Shown: piece by piece, positions 49,736 to 59,158 of the stretch
How positions within the stretch are numbered: position 1 is the first letter of the stretch
Layout of the letters: each line of letters starts with the position of its first letter
Made by a program: the position numbers and the translations under genes
Origin: CAXRDE01 sp964229355
GTDB taxonomy: Bacteria > Cyanobacteriota > Sericytochromatia > UBA7694
Length of the DNA stretch: 64,000 bases
NCBI GenBank assembly: GCA_964229355.1
Contig: CAXRDE010000023.1
Span: 310,001 to 374,000 of the forward strand
Direction: 5' to 3'
Notes under the pieces: model-generated
Database searches by the model: none
Seen by the model: only the letters and a program-made list of their open reading frames with translations
What the model was told of the DNA's origin: nothing

Positions 49736-51019
49736 ATGCTGTCGGTCTTTTTTATCTTAATCCTCCTCATTGGTGTCAACGCACTTTTTGTGGCCAGTGA
49801 GTTTGCTGCGGTGAGCGTACCGCAAAACAAAATCAAAGAAATGGCTGCTCAAAAACACGTGGCAGCTCGGCTGCTCTGGCCGATTCTTAACGACACCCGC
49901 AATTTTGACAATTATGTGGCCGCCTGCCAGGTGGGCATTACCATCTCCAGTTTGATTCTGGGGGCTTATGGCCAAAGCCATCTGGGCGAATGGCTCGAAC
50001 CTTATTTTGCGGGATATGCCCAGGCCAGTTATTTTTTGGCCCCCGGTATTTTGATTGCCCTGACGGCCTTTCAAATGATTCTGGGTGAACTGGTCCCCAA
50101 ATCCCTGTCCTTGCAGTTTCCCATTAAGGTGGCCCTCTGGACCACCTTCCCCATGTTGGCTTCACTCTGGCTACTGCGCCTGCCCATTGCCTTTCTCAAC
50201 GGTAGCGGCAACGCCCTGTTGCATCTGATGGGATTTGAACCCGAAGCCCATCGCCATATTCACTCCAGTGACGAAATTGTCATGCTGCTCTCCGAAGGGG
50301 AAGACGCAGGCTTTCTGGACAGTGACGAACGCCAACGTATGGAAAAAGCCATTGAACTGGGCAATTGGACGGCCCGGGATATTATGGTGCCTCAGGCCTA
50401 TTTACAACGCCTGTATTTGAATCGCTCCCTGAAAAACAATTTAAAGCGCATTGCCAGCACCAACACCTCGAATTTGCTGGTGCAAGCCGATGAGAATGCC
50501 CCCATTGAAGGATATATTCGCTGCCAGGAGGTCCTGCGGTATCAGATGATCCACGGCGAGTTAAAAGACTTCAGTTCTTTTATTCACCCCTTGCTGGCGG
50601 TGCCCCGGGATTTGACCCTGCAGCGCCTGCTCGAAAAATTTCGCAGCCATAAAACCCGTATGGCCCTTGTGGTCGATGAGTACGGTACTGTCGCCGGTCT
50701 CGTCACCCTACAAGACGTCCTCGCCGAACTCACAGGCGCCATCGGAGATGAAGCCGCTTATTCACGCAATCACTATTTTCGACTCTCCGATCAACGGGTA
50801 CGGGTATCCGGCCAAATGCGCCTGGATCAGCTCAAAGAAAAACTCGATATCGATTGGGTGTCAGAATACTCCAATACCGTGGGCGGTTTTGTGTTAGAAC
50901 ATTTGGATCGTTTGCCCTATCGGGGGCAAATTTTAAGTGTAAACGGCACCTCCGTAGAAATTGACAAGGTTTCTGCCCGTGCGATTTTATCGGTGATTAT
51001 TGGAGAAATGCCCACATGA
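49736..51019 (+). CDS. CNNM/CorC (hemolysin-type) membrane protein, paralogue 1
   Basis: A 427-residue protein. An N-terminal DUF21 (CNNM) membrane domain with about four hydrophobic segments (LFVASEFAAVSVP, GITISSLILGAYGQ, LGELVPKSLSL) is followed by a CBS pair (~205-330, VVDEYGTVAGLVTLQDVL) and a C-terminal CorC_HlyC domain. CNNM proteins export or regulate Mg2+ and Co2+. Start and the next gene's start are coupled (ATGA at 51016-51019). Confidence 0.9.
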   Translation: MLSVFFILILLIGVNALFVASEFAAVSVPQNKIKEMAAQKHVAARLLWPILNDTRNFDNYVAACQVGITISSLILGAYGQSHLGEWLEPYFAGYAQASYFLAPGILIALTAFQMILGELVPKSLSLQFPIKVALWTTFPMLASLWLLRLPIAFLNGSGNALLHLMGFEPEAHRHIHSSDEIVMLLSEGEDAGFLDSDERQRMEKAIELGNWTARDIMVPQAYLQRLYLNRSLKNNLKRIASTNTSNLLVQADENAPIEGYIRCQEVLRYQMIHGELKDFSSFIHPLLAVPRDLTLQRLLEKFRSHKTRMALVVDEYGTVAGLVTLQDVLAELTGAIGDEAAYSRNHYFRLSDQRVRVSGQMRLDQLKEKLDIDWVSEYSNTVGGFVLEHLDRLPYRGQILSVNGTSVEIDKVSARAILSVIIGEMPT

Positions 51020-52362
51020 TTACCACGTTGTTTGTGCTTGTCATGCTAGCCTTAAACGCTCTGTTTGTGGCCGCTGAATTTGCGGTGGTGGCGGTGCCCC
51101 GCACCGCCATGAAAAAACGCGCTGAAGCTGGTCAAAAGCGCGCCCAATACATTTTAAAACTCAAAGAAGATCCTGAGCTGCAAGATCAGTATATTGCCAC
51201 GTCTCAATTGGGCATTACCCTGGCCAGTCTGGGCCTGGGGATGTATGGCGAGCACGCCCTGGCGGAGTGGATCTTGCATTTTGCCCACGACCACAACACC
51301 CTGAGTTTTCTTGCCGCCCACTCCACCGCGTCAGTGGTCGCCGTGGCCATTTTAACTTACTTCCACGTGGTGCTCGGTGAAATGATCCCCAAAACCCTGG
51401 CCTTACAAAAGTCTGAAACCTTAATTTTGCAGATTTTGCCGCTGATGCGCGGGTTTCGTTTGCTGATGTACCCTTTAATTGTCAGCTTAAATGCCATGGG
51501 CAACGGATTTTTGGGTCTCCTGGGCATTCAACGCACTGAAGCCCGTCCTTTTTCGACGGTAAGAGACATTCAGTTTATTGTGCATGAAAGCCAGGAGGCC
51601 GGTGCCCTCGGCAAAGACACCGCCGAAGTCTTGCAAGAGCTGCTCAGTTTTACAGACACCGATGCCGGTGAACTGATGGTGCCGCGCGTGCATATCGCAG
51701 GCATTGAGATCAACAGTAACGCCGAAACCATCCGACAGATTCTCATGGATGCCCCCCACAGCCGTTATCCCGTCTATCGTTAAAAAATCGACGATATTTT
51801 AGGATATGTTCACGTGCAAGATCTTTACTATTGCTTACAAGAAGCCCAGTACCATGCCCAAAGTGCGCCAGAGTCGCCACCGCCACCGGTACTGGATGAA
51901 GAAGATCTCCACAATATTCCTTTTTTACCCGCCACCGCAGCCTTAGAAACTGTCTTGCAAACCTTGCAAAAGGAACAGGTCAAAATGGTCATACTGCTTG
52001 ATGAGTTTGGCGGCACAGAAGGGCTCCTCAGCTTAGAAGATATTTTTTCAGAACTCGCGGGCCCCATTGACGCTTCTGATATCTACACCGCCGAAATCAA
52101 AGAAGCCTCTGAAGAAAACCAATGGCAAATGGCCGGCACGGTGCGCTTAGAAGAGCTCAGTGAAGCTCTCGAATATCCCATTGAACACGATGAAGTCGAA
52201 ACCCTGAGTGGCTTGATTTTGGATCTGCTGGAACGAACCCCTCGCACCGGAGATGAGGTCAGTTTTGGCCCCCTGAATATTAAGGTGCTCAGTTTACAGG
52301 GCCGTGGCGTTGAGCGCTGCCAGGTCACCTTTATTCCTCCCCAGGGCGTGACGGAACGATGA
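51016..52362 (+). pseudogene. CNNM/CorC membrane protein, paralogue 2, with in-frame TAA
   Basis: A second CNNM protein, one frame of 448 sense-or-stop codons, interrupted by TAA at 51781-51783. The first part (255 residues) has the DUF21 domain and the start of CBS1, ending HSRYPVYR. The second resumes directly with KIDDILGYVHVQDL, exactly the continuation of the CBS motif, so one codon was lost to nonsense and the frame is not shifted. AGGA lies 9 bases before a GTG at 51814, so a separate C-terminal part could be translated. It may be a recent pseudogene, a split gene or a sequence error. Confidence 0.75.
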
Positions 52363-54104
52363 TTTTTGTCTTACAGGATTTTGTGCCTTCAGGGGAGAGC
52401 CTGCGCTGGCAAGCCCATCGCGCATATTATCAGGAAGAGGGCATTGCGGTGTTTTTGCGCCAGGAGGTCCCTTACAATATCACCTCAAACCCCTGCTATG
52501 CCCGTCAGGTGGCCCAGCTTTATCTGGCGCAATATCCTGAGCCTCAGCCCCTTCAGATCTTAGAGTTGGGCGGGGGCAACGGCATTTTTGCCTTTAACTT
52601 TTTAAACGCCTTCGCTCAGCTGGCCCCGGCCCACTTTTCTCAACTGCACTACGTGCTCAGTGACTTTTCAGCCCCCATGCTCGATGTTCTCGCTGAGCAT
52701 GAAGCTTTTGCCCAGTGGCAAAACGCAGGCACGCTCACTTTAGCGGTCCGCGATGCCCAGGGCGCGTCTGAGACGCAGGACGAGGCGCAGGCCTGGGACG
52801 GTATCATTGCCAATTATCTCTTTAGTACCTTCCCCACCGAAATCCTCTGCAAACCGGGTGCCGAGTGGCATCTTGAAAAAACACGTCTGGAAGTCGCTGT
52901 ACCCCAGGACTGGTTGAACTTTATTGCCAGGTACCTGCACCAGCAGGATCTGAGCGCTCCCCTGGGCTCTGCTCACCCCCATTATGACTCCCTTCAGTCT
53001 CTGTATCAGGCCCAAAAACAGGTGGCAACACAGCTTGAGAAAGCTCCCGGCGAAGTGGACGTCTTGACGTGGCTTGAAACCCAACTGCTGCAGACCTGGC
53101 AACAACAGCAACCAGAGCCCTTACCCGCGACAGCCACAGCCCTCTTACATCATCTCTTGCTACAGCCCCTGCACGAGCTTTTGGTTCCCTTTGCCTGGGA
53201 GGCTATCCTGGCTGCCGAGCAGGAGGGCGATAGCACAAAACAGGTGCAAAAACGCTTTTTTGCCTGGGATATCCAGCAAATCCCAGCATCCCATCGGCAG
53301 CTTTTAGAGGCTTTACCGGCGTTTCATCCACTGGCTTATGCCCCAAAGGTATTAACCGCACTCACCCATTGGCAATCCCAGTTAAGCCCCTCAGGTCTGC
53401 TGATCTGCTCAGACAAAGCCCAGGTGGAGTCCTCGATACAGGGGCATCCTCAGATCGCCCGCCATGGGGGCACCCTCTCCCATGCTTTGCACTGGCCGCT
53501 GTATCTACAAGCTTTACCCGGTTGTCTGTTTACAAATCGGGCACACCACGCCATTCAAACCCTCTGCTACAGTCCCCAGCCCTCAGCTGATTTATGCCAC
53601 AGCTTTCAAGAAAACTGGATCGATACACCCCGTCATCTGCTTTCTCATGCCCTGCTAGAGGGGGGACAGGCCCTCTTACAAGCCGATCGCATGGAGGCCG
53701 CCTACCGCAGTCTCAAAGAGGCCTTAGACACACGTCCAGAAGACGGAACCCTGCAATACTTTTGTGCCCTGTGCTGCCTGAGTCAGGGTCAACCCATGAC
53801 CGCTCTGAGCATTCTTGAGGTGCCCCACGACGATATCTTTGGCCTGTTTAACCGCGACATTTTAAAAGCAGAAGCGTATCAGGCCACGGGGCAATACGCC
53901 CTGGCCATTCCCGCCTACAGGGATTCTTTGCGTTACGGTGAAAATGCCTTGACCTATTACCAGATGGCCCGGTGCCAGCAGGCCCTATCTCAAACAGAAG
54001 ACGCCTTACTCAGCCTTGAAAAAGCCGAGGCGCTGCACCCGGAAGATATAGACATTCAGGCCCTTAAAGAGGCCGTGTTGGCATCGCAAAAAGAAACCCG
54101 CTGA
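52359..54104 (+). CDS. Methyltransferase-like protein with C-terminal TPR region
   Basis: A 581-residue protein. Residues ~65-120 hold a SAM-binding motif LQILELGGGNGIFAFNFL and LSDFSAPMLD. The middle (~160-430) is unrecognised and helical. Residues ~440-580 form three to four TPR units (AYRSLKEALDTRPEDGTL, AIPAYRDSLRYGENALTYY). The methyltransferase part resembles the MidA-like or small-molecule group; substrate unknown. The start shares ATGA with the CNNM gene. It overlaps the convergent NagB fusion by 49 bases. Confidence 0.65.
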   Translation: MIFVLQDFVPSGESLRWQAHRAYYQEEGIAVFLRQEVPYNITSNPCYARQVAQLYLAQYPEPQPLQILELGGGNGIFAFNFLNAFAQLAPAHFSQLHYVLSDFSAPMLDVLAEHEAFAQWQNAGTLTLAVRDAQGASETQDEAQAWDGIIANYLFSTFPTEILCKPGAEWHLEKTRLEVAVPQDWLNFIARYLHQQDLSAPLGSAHPHYDSLQSLYQAQKQVATQLEKAPGEVDVLTWLETQLLQTWQQQQPEPLPATATALLHHLLLQPLHELLVPFAWEAILAAEQEGDSTKQVQKRFFAWDIQQIPASHRQLLEALPAFHPLAYAPKVLTALTHWQSQLSPSGLLICSDKAQVESSIQGHPQIARHGGTLSHALHWPLYLQALPGCLFTNRAHHAIQTLCYSPQPSADLCHSFQENWIDTPRHLLSHALLEGGQALLQADRMEAAYRSLKEALDTRPEDGTLQYFCALCCLSQGQPMTALSILEVPHDDIFGLFNRDILKAEAYQATGQYALAIPAYRDSLRYGENALTYYQMARCQQALSQTEDALLSLEKAEALHPEDIDIQALKEAVLASQKETR

Positions 54105-55573
54105 AACAACTCAATGTGTTCTCCCAGCTCTGCGGCAGCGCCTTCGCCAAAGCTCGACAAACGGGCTTCAGGCACGGTAATTGCTCGAAAACGCGCCAGC
54201 GCCTCAGCAGCGACATCATAGCGCCGTCGGCTGACCTGACTCTGGTGGGCCAGCACCCCCAGCATTTTCAAGGCCAGATCATCAGGCTCTAAACCCACGG
54301 CCACGTTAAAAGCATCGCGGTCAAACACATGCCAGGGACCTTCGTAAAACCAGATTTCTAAGGGTTTTTGGTGGCGTTGAATATATTGACGTACGGCCTC
54401 TTGCACCACCAGCGCCGAGGCCCGGTGGGCCGGGTGCCGATCTTCAGGGGCTGTTGAGAAGACCACCGTCGGTTGCCACTGCTCCAACAGCTGCAAAAAA
54501 GCAGCAATGTCCACCTGGCCCGGCAGGTAAGCACGCTCATAAAAAGGCAGATTGAGCGCCGTAAACTCAGCGTTTAAACGCCGGGCTTCAAGGGCGCCTT
54601 CTTGACGTCGCACCTCTGTGCGCTCGGCCGGCGTCTCTGCACCGGGGATATCGGCGCGGTGCCCTGAAGTCATGGACACCAGATGTAGGGCAGAACCTGC
54701 CTTTTGTAAGCGCGCCAGCGTGCCCCCACAGCTGATCGACGCATCATCGGGATGTGGAGAGGCCACCAGGACCCGTTGGCAGCTTGCAGGAAAGGGCTTT
54801 GAAGAGGCAAAGGTTTCCAGAGCAAGGGTCCCATAGTCTGGCAAAGGGAACTGTAATTTTGAGGCCGCCGCTTGATCTAACACCAGGGTGCACTGGGGGT
54901 GTAATCGCAAAACCGAAGCCGGACAGGCTTCGCTCAAGGGTCCACACACCATCTGATAAACCGCGTCGGCCTTGGATTCTCCACTGGCCAACAAGAGAAT
55001 ATGTTTGGCATTGAGAATGGAGCGCGGCCCCATGGTCATGGCCTGGGTAGGGGGTACCTGATTTGGAAACTGATCGGCGTTGGCTGCGCGGGTGGAATCC
55101 GTTAAGGTGCTAATATGGGTGACCTGATCAAAGGGGGTACCCGGTTCATTAAAGGCAATATGGCCATTGCGACCGATGCCTAAAATTTGAACGTCCAGCC
55201 CGCCTGCTGCCGCAATGTCTCGCTCGTACGCCGCACAGGCGGCTTCATGATCTTGCGCAGTACCGGGCACAAAATGCCGCTGAGCCACCGGCACGCCCAG
55301 GGGATCCAGCAGGTTCTGAATCAGGTCCTGTGCCATGGAGCCTGCATCAGCAGAAGAGAGCCCCAGGTATTCATCCAAATGAAAGGTCTCTAAAGCCGTG
55401 GGATCAAAACCCAACTCATGGCGCGCTTTAATCAAGCTCTGGTAGAGTCCTCGGGGGGTTTGCCCTGTGGCCAGCCCCAGCACCAGGCGTTGCCTGGCCA
55501 GCACCTCGTTGAGAATTAGAATGGCGGCGGTCTGGCTCATCTGTTCAGCATTTGTGGTTCGTATAATTCGCAT
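54056..55573 (-). CDS. NagB-like glucosamine-6-phosphate deaminase fused to PIG-L deacetylase
   Basis: A 505-residue two-domain protein. Residues 1-~245 are NagB-like: LGLATGQTPRGLY, FHLDEYLGL (catalytic Asp/Glu) and GIGRNGHIAFNEP (His). Residues ~265-500 are a PIG-L/LmbE zinc deacetylase with the metal motif SPHPDDASISCGG and a later HPAHRA. The pair suggests removal of the N-acetyl group and then deamination of an amino-sugar phosphate, in amino-sugar breakdown. Similar NagB/PIG-L proteins are known in Bacteroidetes and others. Confidence 0.82.
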   Translation of the reverse strand: MRIIRTTNAEQMSQTAAILILNEVLARQRLVLGLATGQTPRGLYQSLIKARHELGFDPTALETFHLDEYLGLSSADAGSMAQDLIQNLLDPLGVPVAQRHFVPGTAQDHEAACAAYERDIAAAGGLDVQILGIGRNGHIAFNEPGTPFDQVTHISTLTDSTRAANADQFPNQVPPTQAMTMGPRSILNAKHILLLASGESKADAVYQMVCGPLSEACPASVLRLHPQCTLVLDQAAASKLQFPLPDYGTLALETFASSKPFPASCQRVLVASPHPDDASISCGGTLARLQKAGSALHLVSMTSGHRADIPGAETPAERTEVRRQEGALEARRLNAEFTALNLPFYERAYLPGQVDIAAFLQLLEQWQPTVVFSTAPEDRHPAHRASALVVQEAVRQYIQRHQKPLEIWFYEGPWHVFDRDAFNVAVGLEPDDLALKMLGVLAHQSQVSRRRYDVAAEALARFRAITVPEARLSSFGEGAAAELGEHIELFQRVSFCDANTASLRA

Positions 55574-55716
55574 GCTAGGACTTCTCTTTTTCTCTCATTA
55601 TGAATAAGGTAACATCTGAACTCAAGTTTGTTTTTTAAACATTTTATTAAGTTAATTTGAATTTTTAAATTTAACTATTTTCCTTTATACTCAAAAGAAA
55701 AGCAGGACGGTGTTTT

Positions 55717-55866
55717 ATGCGAAAGCCCAATAAGCCCCATAGCAATCAAATGCAAAGGTTCTTACTGAGTCCAGATCACTACCAAGAGTCCATAGAGATT
55801 TTGAATATTCATGAAAAACGAACCCGTACCCGCTTCAGCAAAAATGGTTCAACACCCCGGCGTTAG
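55717..55866 (+). CDS. Small basic protein, 49 residues
   Basis: A short ORF (MRKPNKPHSNQMQRFLLSP to a basic tail ending in STPRR). AGGA lies 9 bases before the ATG and a TATACT lies at 55686-55691, so expression is plausible. Net charge is high and positive. The region before it (55574-55716) is AT-rich. The stop overlaps the stop of the convergent tdk gene. No family recognised; it could be a chance ORF. Confidence 0.4.
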   Translation: MRKPNKPHSNQMQRFLLSPDHYQESIEILNIHEKRTRTRFSKNGSTPRR

Positions 55867-56618
55867 ACGGCATCTAACGTAATCAAACTCGCGTGAGGCA
55901 CATAATGATGTGCTTCACAGCGGGGCTGATACTCTTCATCGCCAATTAAAACCGTGGGACTTTCATAGGGAGCTGGCTCCCCGTTAATCAGGCGTTGCGT
56001 CAAGGTAGCGGGCGCTCCGCACACTTCACAGTCAGCGGTTAAAGGCAAGAGTCCATCACAACGCGCAATCACTTCTTTCATTGACGCGCGCTGATCGCCC
56101 TGGGTGGCCCGCAAGGGAAAGAACTCACCGCGAAAATCCCGATCTAAACCGGACATATACACCGAAATGCCGTGGGTTTGTAGCAGGTCAAGCACTTCAA
56201 AGAGCGCATCATCCAGCAAAAACACCTCATCAATCAGACAGGCGGTTAAAGGACGCTGGGCCTGAAAGCAGGTGTTTAGCGACAGACAGGGAGCCTCGGG
56301 ATTACCCGGCATACTCAAACGCATCTCACCGGGAGTATGCACGGCCCGACGGATCCACTGCAACATTTCACGGGCATTGCGCACGGGCAAAGCCTGGACA
56401 TCTCGAAACGCAGCATCGCGTGTGCGAATACAGCTGCCATCACGGGTATCTTGCACGGGTTTAAAGGCCAAAAAAGAGTCCCCAGCCTGCAATAATTGCT
56501 CTGCTTGCTGCACCAGAAAGCGCGATTTACCGCTTTTCATAGGGCCATAGCACAATTGCACAACAGCAGAAACCGAGGTCAATGAGGAAGAAGATAACTC
56601 TGGCATGGGGGACAACAT
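55863..56618 (-). CDS. tdk: Thymidine kinase, type II (TK1-like)
   Basis: A 251-residue enzyme phosphorylating thymidine for salvage. P-loop GPMKSGKS, the DE of CLIDEVFLLDD (catalytic Glu), GLDRDFRGE and a zinc pair CEVCGAPA with a later Cys in YQPRCEAHH. It is 40-60 residues longer than usual because of an insertion before the DE motif. ATG 56618 or ATG 56606 (AGGA 11 bases upstream) are both possible starts. 13 bases separate it from the upstream M20 gene. Confidence 0.9.
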   Translation of the reverse strand: MLSPMPELSSSSLTSVSAVVQLCYGPMKSGKSRFLVQQAEQLLQAGDSFLAFKPVQDTRDGSCIRTRDAAFRDVQALPVRNAREMLQWIRRAVHTPGEMRLSMPGNPEAPCLSLNTCFQAQRPLTACLIDEVFLLDDALFEVLDLLQTHGISVYMSGLDRDFRGEFFPLRATQGDQRASMKEVIARCDGLLPLTADCEVCGAPATLTQRLINGEPAPYESPTVLIGDEEYQPRCEAHHYVPHASLITLDAV

Positions 56619-56631
56619 CCTGTGATGAAAG

Positions 56632-58179
56632 TTACTCTATATTAGCATGTTCAGAGGAAGCGTCTAGCCCCTGAAGATTGATCAAAAACTGTTCAAAAAA
56701 ACCAATGCTTTTCAGATAGGCATCCCCTGAAATTCGCTCATTGTGGCCGTGAAGGCGGTCCAGATCGGCTTCGCTTAAAGCCACCGGCTGAAAGCGATAC
56801 GTGGCTGTACTCAGGGCTTCATAATGCCGACTATCGGTGGCTGCCAGCACCAGAGAAGGGGCGATAGAAGCCTCAGGAAAAGTTTGTCGAATGCTTTGGG
56901 TCAATCGTCCAAAAATCGGAGTATCTGTAGAGGAGACCGCCGAGGCTTTGCCAGAAAAGTCTGCGGACACTGTTTCTATGCTCACCCGCTCATCATCAAT
57001 GGCCTGTCGAAAATGGGCCACAATGTCCTCCGGGGTATCTCCGGGCAGCACCCTTAAATTCAGTATCAACGTAGCTTCACTGGCCAAAATGTTTTCTTTA
57101 TCGCTGGCGTGTATCATGGTGGGCGCCAGGGTGGTTTGCACCAGCGCCGCAGTGGCTGGCTTTTGTTGCAATTGGGCCAATAAGAGGGGCTCTGTCAGCC
57201 ACAAATTGGCCAAAGCCCATTGCTGAAAACCGCGCATTTCAGGAGCCAGCCAGGCAAAAAGCTGATCCGTCGGCGCGCGCAGATGGGCGGGCAAGGGCCG
57301 AGCGCGCAAAGCCATTAAAGCCTGCGCCAAAATATCCACAGCGGTTTCACGGGCAGGCATTGAGCTGTGTCCACCCGCCTGGGCGACCCTGAGCTTCAGG
57401 GTTAAATACCCTTTTTCAGCAAGCCCAATCAGGGCCACAGGGTTCGTCAGACCAATCATAGATCCCGGCACCACCACCATGCCCTCATCCAGCACAGCAG
57501 CCAGCTTCACCCCTTTTTCGTTCAAAGACGCTGCCAGACGCTGGGCTCCCCGTTTGCCGCCCACCTCTTCATCTTCGCCCAGAGCCACATAGATATCGTG
57601 CGTGGGTACATGACCCTGTTGCAGCAAACGCTCCAAAGCTTCTAACATGGCCAGGGCAGAAGCTTTGTTATCTAAAGCACCTCGTCCCCACACAAAGCCC
57701 TCTGCTATCGTGCCCGAAAAGGGGCCGTACTGCCATTGATTTGCCTGGGCAGGCACCACATCTAAATGGGCCGCCAATAAGACAGGCTGGGTAGAGGCCG
57801 TACCCTGCCAGTGCACCAAAAGACTATTGCCCAGACGCTGAGGCTTCAACTGCGCATACACCAGGGGATAAGCCCGTTGCAAATGCTGGTGCAATTGCTC
57901 AAAAGCCTGTTGGGTTGCTGTCTGTTGCTGAGGCGTGGGGTTTTGGTAAGACACCGTCGGCAACTGAAGGGCTCCAGAAAGCCGTTGCAAGGCAGAGGTA
58001 CGATAAGACCCAGCAGCCTTACCCTGCAAGATGTCTACCGTGGCTTGTGCCGGTGGAGGCTGCCGTGAGGCGAGCTGTTGCCACTGCCATATGCTCGCCC
58101 CTAAAATACCCAAAAAAGCCAATAAGGCATAACGCACCACCTGCGAAAACAAAGCCGTTAAACGCGACGTAACCGTCAT
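56632..58179 (-). CDS. M20-family peptidase, membrane-anchored (PM20D1-like)
   Basis: A 515-residue zinc metallopeptidase. An N-terminal membrane anchor (residues ~15-35) is followed by the catalytic domain: AAHLDVVPA (His, Asp), GRGALDNKAS (Asp) and GEDEEVGG (Glu pair), a dimerisation domain, and the last ligand His in LHGHNERIS. It resembles carboxypeptidase S / PM20D1 and cuts or forms N-acyl amino acids or peptides outside the membrane. It overlaps the fdhD stop (ATGA). Confidence 0.85.
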   Translation of the reverse strand: MTVTSRLTALFSQVVRYALLAFLGILGASIWQWQQLASRQPPPAQATVDILQGKAAGSYRTSALQRLSGALQLPTVSYQNPTPQQQTATQQAFEQLHQHLQRAYPLVYAQLKPQRLGNSLLVHWQGTASTQPVLLAAHLDVVPAQANQWQYGPFSGTIAEGFVWGRGALDNKASALAMLEALERLLQQGHVPTHDIYVALGEDEEVGGKRGAQRLAASLNEKGVKLAAVLDEGMVVVPGSMIGLTNPVALIGLAEKGYLTLKLRVAQAGGHSSMPARETAVDILAQALMALRARPLPAHLRAPTDQLFAWLAPEMRGFQQWALANLWLTEPLLLAQLQQKPATAALVQTTLAPTMIHASDKENILASEATLILNLRVLPGDTPEDIVAHFRQAIDDERVSIETVSADFSGKASAVSSTDTPIFGRLTQSIRQTFPEASIAPSLVLAATDSRHYEALSTATYRFQPVALSEADLDRLHGHNERISGDAYLKSIGFFEQFLINLQGLDASSEHANIE

Positions 58180-59048
58180 GGCGTGTCATGTTCAGTGCAC
58201 AGGCGCTGTACACCACTGTAAACGTTAAACGAATCCGCTTTCAGAAAGCCCACCACCGTTTGCCCATAGCGCGAGGCCAATTCCACGGCCAAAGAGGAGG
58301 GAGCCCCCACAGCCACCACCACAGGAATACTGGCCCGCAAGGTCTTTTGAATCAACTCAAAACTCAAGCGTCCACTCACCCAAACGCCCATGTGCTGAAG
58401 GGGCGTGCGCTCTGCCAAAATTTCGGTGCCCAGCAGTTTATCGAGGGCATTATGACGGCCCACGTCTTCACTTAAATGCTTTAACTGCCCTGTAGAGAGA
58501 TCAAACAACGCCGCCGCGTGAACCCCGCCGGTTTTTTGAAAGTTTTTTTGCTGCCCTTGCATTTGATGCGAAAGGCCCCACAAAACAGAAACAGGAAAAC
58601 GCGGAGATCCCGATACAAAATCGGGATAAAGATCTTGTGCCAGGTGTTCAATCTGGGTTTTGCCACATAACCCACACGAGGCATGGCTATCGCGCTGCCG
58701 GGAAAAACGCTCCCAATCTACCTGAATACGGGGATGCAAACGCACCCGCAATTGGTTGTATTGCTGGGCTTCTGAGGAATCTCCGACGCAGTAGGTCATT
58801 TTTAAGATATCGCGACCGCGCCGAATAATGCCTTCTGAAAACAATAAACCAGCGGCCAGGGCATAGTCATTCCCCGGCGTACGCAAGGTCACCACAAAAG
58901 AACGGGGCTTTCCCTGATTCAAAGGGCCTGTCACCAGTTTGATCTCCAGCGGCTCTTCGGTAATCAAACGATCCCGTTTTTGCAAAGGCACTTGCCCCTG
59001 TCGGTAGAAAAAAATGTTTTGAGACTTAATGGCTCCAGCCGGTTGCAC
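58176..59048 (-). CDS. fdhD: Formate dehydrogenase sulfurtransferase FdhD
   Basis: A 290-residue accessory protein that hands sulfur to the molybdenum cofactor of formate dehydrogenase. The active cysteines C125/C128 are in SHASCGLCGK, and FFYRQG to EEPLEIKL is the family N-terminus. Start GTG 59048 has AAGGAG 9 bases upstream. No formate dehydrogenase is in the window. It fits with modAB. Confidence 0.93.
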   Translation of the reverse strand: MQPAGAIKSQNIFFYRQGQVPLQKRDRLITEEPLEIKLVTGPLNQGKPRSFVVTLRTPGNDYALAAGLLFSEGIIRRGRDILKMTYCVGDSSEAQQYNQLRVRLHPRIQVDWERFSRQRDSHASCGLCGKTQIEHLAQDLYPDFVSGSPRFPVSVLWGLSHQMQGQQKNFQKTGGVHAAALFDLSTGQLKHLSEDVGRHNALDKLLGTEILAERTPLQHMGVWVSGRLSFELIQKTLRASIPVVVAVGAPSSLAVELASRYGQTVVGFLKADSFNVYSGVQRLCTEHDTP

Positions 59049-59158
59049 CCTTGATGACTCCTTGCGCTTTCACACATTGTAACAGGCCAGGCTTTGTTCA
59101 GACACTGAAGCGGTGTGTTAAAATAGCAGGCCACGCGCACACCCCCAGGAGGAAACCA

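Noticed and set aside
51016..52362. Frameshift in the second CNNM gene
   Set aside because: Both parts are in the same frame; the break is one stop codon, not an insertion or deletion.
59051..59158. 36-residue N-terminal extension of the permease from ATG 59051
   Set aside because: AGGAGG 6 bases before TTG 59159 marks the start; the extension covers the divergent promoter area and contains no family sequence.
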